A stretch of 64,000 nucleotides of DNA from the NCBI GenBank assembly GCA_016787445.1, contig JAEUTQ010000056.1, positions 30,567-94,566 on the forward strand. Direction: 5' to 3'. Below are positions 7,086-13,848 of the stretch, piece after piece (position 1 is the stretch's first letter; every line of letters starts with the position of its first letter). This DNA comes from Bacteroidia bacterium (GTDB lineage Bacteria > Bacteroidota > Bacteroidia > B-17B0 > Aurantibacillaceae). Position numbers and translations under genes: made by a program. Under the pieces are notes generated by a model. The model ran no database searches, was not told the origin of the DNA, and was given only the letters and a program-made list of their open reading frames with translations.

Positions 7086-8171
7086 ATGAGCGAAAACGAA
7101 TACCGCGATTTTATTCGCAGCCTTAGTTTTAGTCAGAAATTCAGATATGGAATATTTCAATTCGCCGATCATTTTCTAGGGCGAAAGAGAATGTTTTCCA
7201 ACCGCGCGCCGTATTATAAGGAGCTGAAAGAAACAATGCCAAAGCACGGCGAGGGAAGAATTATGCCCATCGAGCGGCGAAAGGATTTAAGTTTGGAAGA
7301 ATTCAAGAATCATTATGTGAAGAAAGGTATTCCAGTTGTAATGGAAGGTGCGGCTAAGGATTGGCCATGCGTTCAGAAATGGTCACTCGAATATTTTAAA
7401 GAGCTTCATGGAAAAGATGAAATTGTATTGGTGGACCAGGCAATCCCGGGTTACCCATATGAACTTACAACTTTAGCAGATGTGATTGACAACATCAGAG
7501 GTGGCGGCAGTAAGTATTATCGTTTTTATCCGCTTTTAGCACGCCATCCAGAACATTTAAATGATTTCGATTATAAATGGTTAAAGGAAAGAAGAAATCC
7601 ACTTTGTTGGTTTGATGCTTTTCAGGTTTTTATTGGTGGACAAGGCTCATATACTGCATTGCACAACGCCAATCAAAGTAATTTATTTGTGCAAGTTTAT
7701 GGTGAGAAGAAATGGGTTTTGTACTCACATTATTATTCTCCTGTAGTTGATCCGCCTCCCGTGCATAATGTTTACCGCAGTGCTCCCGCTAAAAGCGAAG
7801 CGGGTCCTTTTAATCCTTTCGAACCGGATTATAATTATCCATACGAGTTATATAAAAATATTGATGGTTATTCTGTACATCTTAAGCCCGGAGATATTTT
7901 GTGGAACCCGCCTTTTTATTGGCATGCGGTTAAAAATGCCACCGATTCCATTGGAGTAGGTTACCGTTGGCTGTCGCCATTCTATTCCTTTAAAATTTCT
8001 CCATTATATATGTTGTTAGATTGTTTTGCAACTAAACCTCCGATTTGGAAGGCTTATAGTTTATACAAGAAGGATATTAATGAGTTGCATTTGGCTGAGT
8101 TCAAAAAATTAGAAGAGGCCAAGAAAAAAATAGCGGAGCAAGAGGCCAGAAAAAAAGCAGCAGCTAAATAA
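7086..8171 (+). CDS. JmjC/cupin-like Fe(II)/2-oxoglutarate-type protein with HxA in place of HxD
   Basis: The domain order matches cupin_8/JmjC hydroxylases of the FIH class. FKNHYVKKGIPVVMEGAAKDWP begins the family-typical N-terminal half. The double-stranded beta-helix contains TALHNANQSNLFVQVYGEKKWVLY (about residues 190-213) and LKPGDILWNPPFYWHAVKN (about 265-283). The two His iron ligands are at 193 and 280. Aligned to the FIH motif HYDEQQNFF, the expected Asp at 195 is Ala (HNANQSNLF). In 2OG oxygenases this Asp binds iron, and in known 2OG halogenases it is Ala or Gly. The protein may therefore be a halogenase-like enzyme, a variant oxygenase or inactive. The C-terminus is a Lys/Ala/Glu-rich helix. 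It overlaps the convergent glycosyltransferase gene by 8 bases. Confidence 0.8.
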   Translation: MSENEYRDFIRSLSFSQKFRYGIFQFADHFLGRKRMFSNRAPYYKELKETMPKHGEGRIMPIERRKDLSLEEFKNHYVKKGIPVVMEGAAKDWPCVQKWSLEYFKELHGKDEIVLVDQAIPGYPYELTTLADVIDNIRGGGSKYYRFYPLLARHPEHLNDFDYKWLKERRNPLCWFDAFQVFIGGQGSYTALHNANQSNLFVQVYGEKKWVLYSHYYSPVVDPPPVHNVYRSAPAKSEAGPFNPFEPDYNYPYELYKNIDGYSVHLKPGDILWNPPFYWHAVKNATDSIGVGYRWLSPFYSFKISPLYMLLDCFATKPPIWKAYSLYKKDINELHLAEFKKLEEAKKKIAEQEARKKAAAK

Positions 8172-9036
8172 GTTTGTAGTTTTTGTATTCACCAGGCCGC
8201 CATCCGGTATTTTTCTCAATCACTTGTAAAAATTTATCTTTCACCGATAATTTTATTTTGCTCGCGTCAAATTTAAAATTCCAGTATTGAGCTTTTACAC
8301 GCGCTTGCATAACAACAGGATGAGTTCCTTTAAATTCCTCTAAACTATCAATCTTGCTGTAATCAAATTCATCGGTTGCTTCAATGTTTTTTTTCATCCA
8401 GGCATCATCGTGCCACATTTTATGAAAATTTTCTTGCTTGGCTTGTTGTGCTTTTGGCGGTTTCACCCAACCATAATGAAAAACAGACGCATCAATTTTT
8501 TTGACGTTTAATTTGCTGTCGTCGGTTTTTCTAAAACCTTGCGCGTCTTTATATGAGCGAATGTTTTTATTATTTCGGATAATGCGGATTTCGTTTCTGT
8601 ACCACTTGCGTGAATTTCCAACATAATTATAACTCCCGTAAAAATGCACGTAGTCGAATAATAATCCTTCTACATTTTCATCTTTAGCATATTGTTCCAT
8701 TCCTTTACGGATGGAATTATGGTATTTTTCATGAATCACTTCATCACTCTGAATGTAAAAACACCAGGTGCTGCTTTTGTCTATCGCATCAAACGCTTTG
8801 TTGGTTTCTATCGATAATAATTTACCGCCTTCGCGCAGATTATCATCCCAAACGCTTTCCATTATTTTAATTTTTGGCGATGGAATGCTTTTAATTAATT
8901 CCATGGTACCATCATCCGAATTTCCAACGCTCACCAAAAACTCATCGCACACAGGCAATACAGAAGTAATCGCTTCTACAACCGGATAGTCGTATTTTAT
9001 TGCGTTTCTTATGATGGTAAAGCCTGTAACTTTCAT
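8164..9036 (-). CDS. Glycosyltransferase family 2-like protein
   Basis: The 290-residue cytoplasmic-looking protein starts MKVTGFTIIRNAIKYDYPVVEAI, then CDEFLVSVGNSDDGTMELIKSI, the GT-A nucleotide-sugar fold entry seen in Bacteroidota GT2 proteins. FYIQSDEVIHEKY carries the DxD-like acidic motif (SDE), and FHYGWVKPP is common further on. No membrane segments are seen, so it acts on a cytoplasmic or membrane-surface acceptor; the acceptor is unknown. It converges on, and overlaps by 8 bases, the JmjC-like gene. A gap of 18 bases separates it from the upstream tamL-like gene on the same strand, so it may be co-transcribed with it. Confidence 0.85.
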   Translation of the reverse strand: MKVTGFTIIRNAIKYDYPVVEAITSVLPVCDEFLVSVGNSDDGTMELIKSIPSPKIKIMESVWDDNLREGGKLLSIETNKAFDAIDKSSTWCFYIQSDEVIHEKYHNSIRKGMEQYAKDENVEGLLFDYVHFYGSYNYVGNSRKWYRNEIRIIRNNKNIRSYKDAQGFRKTDDSKLNVKKIDASVFHYGWVKPPKAQQAKQENFHKMWHDDAWMKKNIEATDEFDYSKIDSLEEFKGTHPVVMQARVKAQYWNFKFDASKIKLSVKDKFLQVIEKNTGWRPGEYKNYKLI

Positions 9037-9054
9037 ATGTACAAAACAAATATC

Positions 9055-11541
9055 TTAAAACGGATAACCAATACCAAAGTTAAGTGTGATTTGCCGTAAT
9101 GGTTTTTTATCAAAGGTCCAACGATCTCCTTCAGGGTATTTTGGGTCAACAATAGGTGCCGCCGCATCCAAACGCAGAACAAAGAAATTCAAATCCCAAC
9201 GCAACCCCCAACCCATACCTACTGCAATTTCTTTATAGAAACGGGTCAACTCAAATTCTCCTCCCGGTTTCGTAGCGTCTTTGTGAAGTAACCAGATATT
9301 TCCTGCATCCACAAACCAAGCGCCGTAAAACGAACGAAACATGTGGAAACGATATTCAATATTTCCTTCAATAATTAAATCACCAATCTTATCATATTTA
9401 GAATTGGTATTCGTTGGGTCATATCCACCCGGACCCAAAGTACGTGCGCGCCATGCTCTCACACTGTTCGGACCGCCGCTAAAATAACTTTGTTCGTAGG
9501 GTAAAACATTCAAATTGCGTAAAGGTTTTCCAACACCAATCATAGTCCGGTAAACCGCTCTGTTCTTTTTGCGAACCGGAATGTATAAACGATAATCAAT
9601 ATCCATTTTTACAAATTGCGCAAACGGAATTCCTGTAATTAAATAACGTCCTAAAGTATCTTGCTTTACATCTGTTAATTGATAAACTCCTCTTAAAACA
9701 TTTCCTGACGACGCCAGATTTATTTTTACATAACTTACAGGTTTGCGGGAGGTGTTGTTTATGCCGGTTTGTATTTGATTGTTGTAGGCAACAGTATATC
9801 GCGAAAGAGTTGTAATGTGATCTTGAAATGAGTTTAAGAGAAATAAATCATTCAACTTAATTAATTCGTCGCGGAACGATTGTAATAAATTGGCCTTTAC
9901 CATATACGCTTCAAAAGGAACTAAATCATGTTTCCATTTTGTTTTGCGTGTTTTAAAGCTAAAACCATAATTGATATTGGTGATAATGCGGTTAAATTCC
10001 GGACGTCTTTGATAATTCAATGAGGTATTAATATAAGTTCTCGGAAAAGCATCTTTTTTAAATGGGAACAACGAGAATGGAAATGCGGCACGTGGCACCG
10101 AGAACCGCATGGATGGTCCGAATTGAATGGTGTTAAATGTACTTGATACATCCTTAATATCACTTTGTCCTGTGTTGAATTGTCGTTGTGCGATAATCGC
10201 TCCATTTAAACTCAATTCAAATAATTCGGCGCCTTTGAGTAAATTCTTATTTTGAAATAATAAACTGCCATCAATACCCAAGTTGCCGGAGGTGTTGGTT
10301 CCTTCAGTTTCGATGGTAATGGATTGTTTAATAACAGGCTGACAAATGATGTAGCAATCGAGTTGATCGTTATAATATGGATTTTTCACATACTGAATTA
10401 CCACGGTTCTGAAAACACCAAGATTTAGTAAACGTTTGTAAGTTTTTTCAGCCAATGTTTTTTGGAATACTTGCCCTTTAAAAAATTCGATGCTGTGACC
10501 AATAACACTCTTCCTGAATTTTAAAGAACCTTTTAATAGAAACTTATAGTCTTCATATGAAATGGTGTCTTTAAAGTATTCGTCTTTGTAAGAAGATTTT
10601 AAATTTTCAGTAATGATGTAAATGTTGTTTACATAATAGCGAGGGTGCTTTACATAAGAAACAGAATCTTTATTTTGATCAATAAATGCCGGGAATTTTT
10701 TAAAGGAAACATTGATGTTAAGTTTTTTATTTCCAATGGTGGAATCAACCTCAAAAAACACATAATCTTGTTCAAAGAAGTAATAACCATTATCCATTAA
10801 TTGAGCAGTAATGCGTTCTCTTTCTAATTGCATAACATCGGCGTCGTATGGATCGCCGTGATTTAGTTTACTGTTAACCGTATCGCGATTTACGTAATAG
10901 GCAAGTTCTTCTTCTGGGAAGGTGTAAGTAATGTTGTTAATGTAATAGCGCGGACCAGGTACTACATGGTAATCAACTTGTGCCTTTTTCTTTCTTTTTC
11001 TAAAGGTGACACTATCATCTACCTGCGCGTAAAAAAAACCTTTCGAAAATAGGTATCGTTTTATTTGGGAAGCTGATTGTTTGGTAATGGCAGAATCGTA
11101 TATAACCGGTTCTTCGGCAATCTCTAATAAACTTTCTCTGAAGGTTGGTTTATCTTTGTTTTTAAGTCGCGGTTCTTTGGCCGGTTTACCTTTTTTTGTA
11201 CGTTTTTCGTTTTTTACCTTGTTTTTAGCAATACGTTTTTCGTTTTTACGATCAAATCGTGCGTCGCGCTTTTCTTTTTTCCGCACCATTTTTTCCTTAT
11301 TTATTTTGGTATAAAGCCAAAGATTAAAAGGTAGAACAGAAAGTATTTTCCGATTAGGTTTTTGACGGATGTAAGGTTCAATATCGTGTTTATCAACCTT
11401 GTTTTTTAAATCACCCTTTATGGAGATGCCGGTTACTAAATATTCATTTTCTTTTAACTGGCGGGTGGTGTTACAAGAATAAAGGGATAAAAGCAGACTA
11501 ACCAATAATAGTTTAAAAAACGTTTTGTTTTTAAAACTCAT
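9055..11541 (-). CDS. tamL: TamL-type BamA/TamA-family outer-membrane assembly lipoprotein
   Basis: I take the start at 11541 (MSFKNKTFFKLLLVSLLLSLYSC); an ATG 6 codons upstream is possible. The lipobox LYSC makes it a lipidated TamA homologue, the form typical of Bacteroidota. POTRA-like segments follow (VTGISIKGDLKNK, then YFINN-type repeats such as YYINNITYTFPEEELAYYVN). The C-terminal half is a beta-barrel with the surface-antigen signature (QSYFSGGPNSVRAWRARTLGPGGYDP) and ends NFGIGYPF with a terminal aromatic. An unusual block of about 50 residues (about 90-135) is strongly Lys/Arg-rich. It acts with an inner-membrane TamB partner in outer-membrane protein biogenesis; TamB is not in this window. 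Confidence 0.9.
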   Translation of the reverse strand: MSFKNKTFFKLLLVSLLLSLYSCNTTRQLKENEYLVTGISIKGDLKNKVDKHDIEPYIRQKPNRKILSVLPFNLWLYTKINKEKMVRKKEKRDARFDRKNEKRIAKNKVKNEKRTKKGKPAKEPRLKNKDKPTFRESLLEIAEEPVIYDSAITKQSASQIKRYLFSKGFFYAQVDDSVTFRKRKKKAQVDYHVVPGPRYYINNITYTFPEEELAYYVNRDTVNSKLNHGDPYDADVMQLERERITAQLMDNGYYFFEQDYVFFEVDSTIGNKKLNINVSFKKFPAFIDQNKDSVSYVKHPRYYVNNIYIITENLKSSYKDEYFKDTISYEDYKFLLKGSLKFRKSVIGHSIEFFKGQVFQKTLAEKTYKRLLNLGVFRTVVIQYVKNPYYNDQLDCYIICQPVIKQSITIETEGTNTSGNLGIDGSLLFQNKNLLKGAELFELSLNGAIIAQRQFNTGQSDIKDVSSTFNTIQFGPSMRFSVPRAAFPFSLFPFKKDAFPRTYINTSLNYQRRPEFNRIITNINYGFSFKTRKTKWKHDLVPFEAYMVKANLLQSFRDELIKLNDLFLLNSFQDHITTLSRYTVAYNNQIQTGINNTSRKPVSYVKINLASSGNVLRGVYQLTDVKQDTLGRYLITGIPFAQFVKMDIDYRLYIPVRKKNRAVYRTMIGVGKPLRNLNVLPYEQSYFSGGPNSVRAWRARTLGPGGYDPTNTNSKYDKIGDLIIEGNIEYRFHMFRSFYGAWFVDAGNIWLLHKDATKPGGEFELTRFYKEIAVGMGWGLRWDLNFFVLRLDAAAPIVDPKYPEGDRWTFDKKPLRQITLNFGIGYPF

Positions 11542-11597
11542 ATTTAACAAAGTGCCCAATATTGGTTATTTTTATATCCTACGAATTTAACTAAATT

Positions 11598-12353
11598 ATG
11601 ATAAGTAAAGGTCAAATTAAACAAGTAAAGGCTTTGCATCTTAAGAAATTCAGAGACGAACAGGGCTTGTTTATTGCTGAGGGTGTGAAAATTGTGAGCG
11701 AGATTATTCACTCACATCCAAGCATGATCGAACACTTATTTGCAACGGACCAATTCATAAAAGCTAATGCTTCGGTAGTTGGAAAAAGCGAAAAAGCAGT
11801 TTGTGTAAATGAAGCAGAGCTTGAGCGGATCAGTACATTACAAACTCCCAATCAGGTGTTGGCGGTTTGCAAGAAGTTTCCTAAGAATAATCCTAGCATC
11901 GATATTAGTAAACAATTTTCGTTATACCTCGATGATATTCGTGACCCCGGTAACCTCGGAACCATTTTGCGCATTGCCGATTGGTTTGGGATTCGTGAAA
12001 TTTTTGTATCTGAACAAAGTACCGATTTATATAACCCAAAAACAATCCAGTCTGCAATGGGTGCGTTTTTAAGAGTGAAAGTTCATTATATGAATCTTGA
12101 TAGGGTAGTAACTGATTCGAATGTGCCTGTATATGGAGCGGTTTTGAATGGCGAAAACATCTATAAACAAAAATTACAGAACGGTTTAATCATAATTGGT
12201 AACGAAGCAAACGGAATTACGGAAGAAAATTTGAAAAGAATATCACACCCCATCACCATTCCGGCTTCTTCAGCCAATCAAACGGAGTCGTTAAACGCAG
12301 CTATGGCTACCTCCATTATTTGTTCCGAATTTTTCCGGCAGATAAAACTCTGA
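11598..12353 (+). CDS. TrmH/SpoU-family RNA 2'-O-methyltransferase
   Basis: The N-terminal substrate-binding domain (ISKGQIKQVKALHLKKFRDEQGLFIAEGVKIVSEII) is followed by a SPOUT trefoil-knot domain. Its motifs are YLDDIRDPGNLGTILRIADW (motif 1), IIIGNEANGI (motif 2) and IPASSANQTESLNAAMATSI (motif 3). It transfers a methyl from SAM to a ribose 2'-OH in rRNA or tRNA; the exact site cannot be read from sequence. It is divergent from tamL with a 56-base gap and ends directly at the convergent DUF1573 operon (stop 12353, neighbour stop 12354). Confidence 0.93.
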   Translation: MISKGQIKQVKALHLKKFRDEQGLFIAEGVKIVSEIIHSHPSMIEHLFATDQFIKANASVVGKSEKAVCVNEAELERISTLQTPNQVLAVCKKFPKNNPSIDISKQFSLYLDDIRDPGNLGTILRIADWFGIREIFVSEQSTDLYNPKTIQSAMGAFLRVKVHYMNLDRVVTDSNVPVYGAVLNGENIYKQKLQNGLIIIGNEANGITEENLKRISHPITIPASSANQTESLNAAMATSIICSEFFRQIKL

Positions 12354-12785
12354 TTACTTTTTCAGTACAACTCCCTTAAAGCGGATTTTAGCAGGAGAGT
12401 TAGAAGCATTGGAAATTATTTCAACAATACGGTCTTGTCGGTCGTAAACAGTTTTTGTATCAAATTTCACGATGATTTTACCGGTTTGTTTGGGAGCAAT
12501 GGGTTGTTTTGGAAATTCAACACTGGTGCAGGAACATTCTACTTTGCTTTCTGTAATAATGAGAGGAGCTGTTCCTTCATTGGTAAAATTGTATTCAATA
12601 CTTACAATTTCTCCCTTTGTCACAAACCCAAAGTTTTTCTTAGCGTCTTCAAATTTGATTTTGGCCTGAGCCTGTAAATCCTTTCCACTAAAAACAATTA
12701 GCAGTAAAAGCAAAAAGGTTTTTAAATAAAAAATCCCCCTGAAAGCAGGAGGATTTTTTAAAGTATTATCAATATTATTTTGCAT
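12354..12785 (-). CDS. DUF1573 protein, third of three
   Basis: The exported beta-sandwich protein has the DUF1573 core KNFGFVTKGEIVSIEYNFTNEGTAPLIITESKVECSCTS, with the conserved C-x-C turn, and IAPKQTGKIIVKFDTK. I place the start at 12785, where ATG overlaps the upstream stop (gATGCAAAATAA), suggesting coupled translation. The h-region is FLLLLLIVF, before DLQAQA. A start 9 codons further upstream is open but would overlap the neighbour more. Oddly, codons about 8-19 coincide with a strong terminator-like hairpin (12728-12759). A start at an ATT inside that hairpin would give a shorter signal peptide. The family's function is unknown. Confidence 0.75.
   Translation of the reverse strand: MQNNIDNTLKNPPAFRGIFYLKTFLLLLLIVFSGKDLQAQAKIKFEDAKKNFGFVTKGEIVSIEYNFTNEGTAPLIITESKVECSCTSVEFPKQPIAPKQTGKIIVKFDTKTVYDRQDRIVEIISNASNSPAKIRFKGVVLKK
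12728..12759 (-). terminator. Terminator-like hairpin inside the start of the third DUF1573 gene
   Basis: AAAAAATCC (12728-12736) pairs with GGATTTTTT (12751-12759), and CCTG/CAGG continues the stem around AAAG with one mismatch. Read on the minus strand it ends in T6, 15-20 bases after the stop of the second DUF1573 gene. It lies within the reading frame of the third gene, so it may be an attenuator or partial terminator. Confidence 0.7.
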
Positions 12786-13215
12786 CAGGTGTTGGTGCAG
12801 GTTTAACTTCACCTTTAATTTTCACTTTAACAGTTGCAAACTTACCGTTTGATGTTACCGTTACGTTTTTCTCGAAACGACCGGCACGTTTTGTATCGTA
12901 CTTCACTTTAATTACACCGGTTTTTCCAGGTAAAATTGGTTCTTGAGGCCATCCCGGTTTACCGTCGATAGTTGTTGAAGTACATCCGCATTCACCTTGA
13001 ACACTTGTGATGGTTAATGGTGACTTTCCTACATTTTTAAATTTGAATTCACGAACACCGTTAGCATCGTAATCAATTGTTCCGAAATCAATAGTTTCAT
13101 TTTCAAACTTAATTTCAGGAGCATTTGGATCGGTGTTTGGTACAACGGATTCCTGAGCATTGCCGCTGATGGCAAACATCATAAACAAAGCAAGTATGGC
13201 TGTAATTTTTTTCAT
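12775..13215 (-). CDS. DUF1573 protein, second of three
   Basis: The signal peptide is MKKITAILALFMMFAISGNAQ. One DUF1573 domain follows (about 35-135): ETIDFGTIDYDANGVREFKFKNVGKSPLTITSVQGECGCTST, LPGKTGVIKVKYDTKRAGRFEKNVTVTSNG. The CGCT pair of cysteines is the family hallmark. The fold is an Ig-like ASPM/SPD-2/hydin-type sandwich, and the product is periplasmic or surface-exposed. It is 19 bases downstream of the first DUF1573 gene and overlaps the third. Confidence 0.88.
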   Translation of the reverse strand: MKKITAILALFMMFAISGNAQESVVPNTDPNAPEIKFENETIDFGTIDYDANGVREFKFKNVGKSPLTITSVQGECGCTSTTIDGKPGWPQEPILPGKTGVIKVKYDTKRAGRFEKNVTVTSNGKFATVKVKIKGEVKPAPTPDAK

Positions 13216-13234
13216 GTTAAGTGCTATTATAGTA

Positions 13235-13738
13235 TTATGATTTCTTTTCTACCGGTGCACCTTGTGAAGGTTTGTTCTCAGGGAATGCTTCTTCAACAGG
13301 TTTTGCTTCAATGTTTCCTTTAATTTGGATAGTTTGAGTACCTGATTTAGCATTTGAGTTTACAGTAACTGTTTTGTAAATAGGACCAACACGTTGAGTG
13401 TCGTATTTCACTTTAATTACACCACTTTTGCCCGGTAAAATTGGTTCTTTCGGACATTGAGGTACTGTACATCCGCAGCTTCCCATGCAATTGGTAATAA
13501 CTAATGGTTCTTTACCGTTATTAATAAATTTAAACTCACATTCACCATTATCACCTTGCTTAAGGTTTCCGTAATCATGTGTTGTTTTGTCGAATTTAAT
13601 ATCAGCTAAACTGGCTGGTGTTGCGGCAGGATCCTGAGCACCATGATTATGGCCATCATTAGCAGAATGAACTTCCTGAGCGAAAGTGAATGCAGTTAAG
13701 CCTGCAACTAATCCTAAAGTTAAAATGAGCTTTTTCAT
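13235..13738 (-). CDS. DUF1573 protein, first of three, with His-rich linker
   Basis: The signal peptide is MKKLILTLGLVAGLTAFTFAQ. A short segment with several His residues (EVHSANDGHNHGAQ) follows, which could bind metal. The DUF1573 domain then runs HDYGNLKQGDNGECEFKFINNGKEPLVITNCMGSCGCTVP, LPGKSGVIKVKYDTQRVGPIYKTVTVNSNA. The tail is Pro/Glu/Lys-rich. It is the promoter-proximal gene of a three-gene operon of paralogues, with a -7 box at 13779-13786. The three copies differ mostly in linkers, which argues for tandem duplication followed by divergence. Confidence 0.88.
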   Translation of the reverse strand: MKKLILTLGLVAGLTAFTFAQEVHSANDGHNHGAQDPAATPASLADIKFDKTTHDYGNLKQGDNGECEFKFINNGKEPLVITNCMGSCGCTVPQCPKEPILPGKSGVIKVKYDTQRVGPIYKTVTVNSNAKSGTQTIQIKGNIEAKPVEEAFPENKPSQGAPVEKKS

Positions 13739-13778
13739 ATTTTTGAGTTTTGTTTTTGTTTAGTTACTAAAATCATAC

Positions 13779-13786
13779 CAAAGATA
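13779..13786 (-). promoter_or_regulatory. -7 box of the DUF1573 operon
   Basis: Perfect TAnnTTTG match (TATCTTTG on the minus strand), 40 bases before the start codon. No clear -33 TTG is seen. Confidence 0.5.
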
Positions 13787-13809
13787 ATAATGCCTTGGTC
13801 TAATTCGAG

Positions 13810-13817
13810 TATTTTTG
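13810..13817 (+). promoter_or_regulatory. -7 box of valS
   Basis: Perfect TAnnTTTG match (TATTTTTG), 31 bases before the valS ATG, back to back with the DUF1573 promoter. Confidence 0.5.
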
Positions 13818-13848
13818 CGAAATTTAACAAAAATTTGATTACCCCTCA

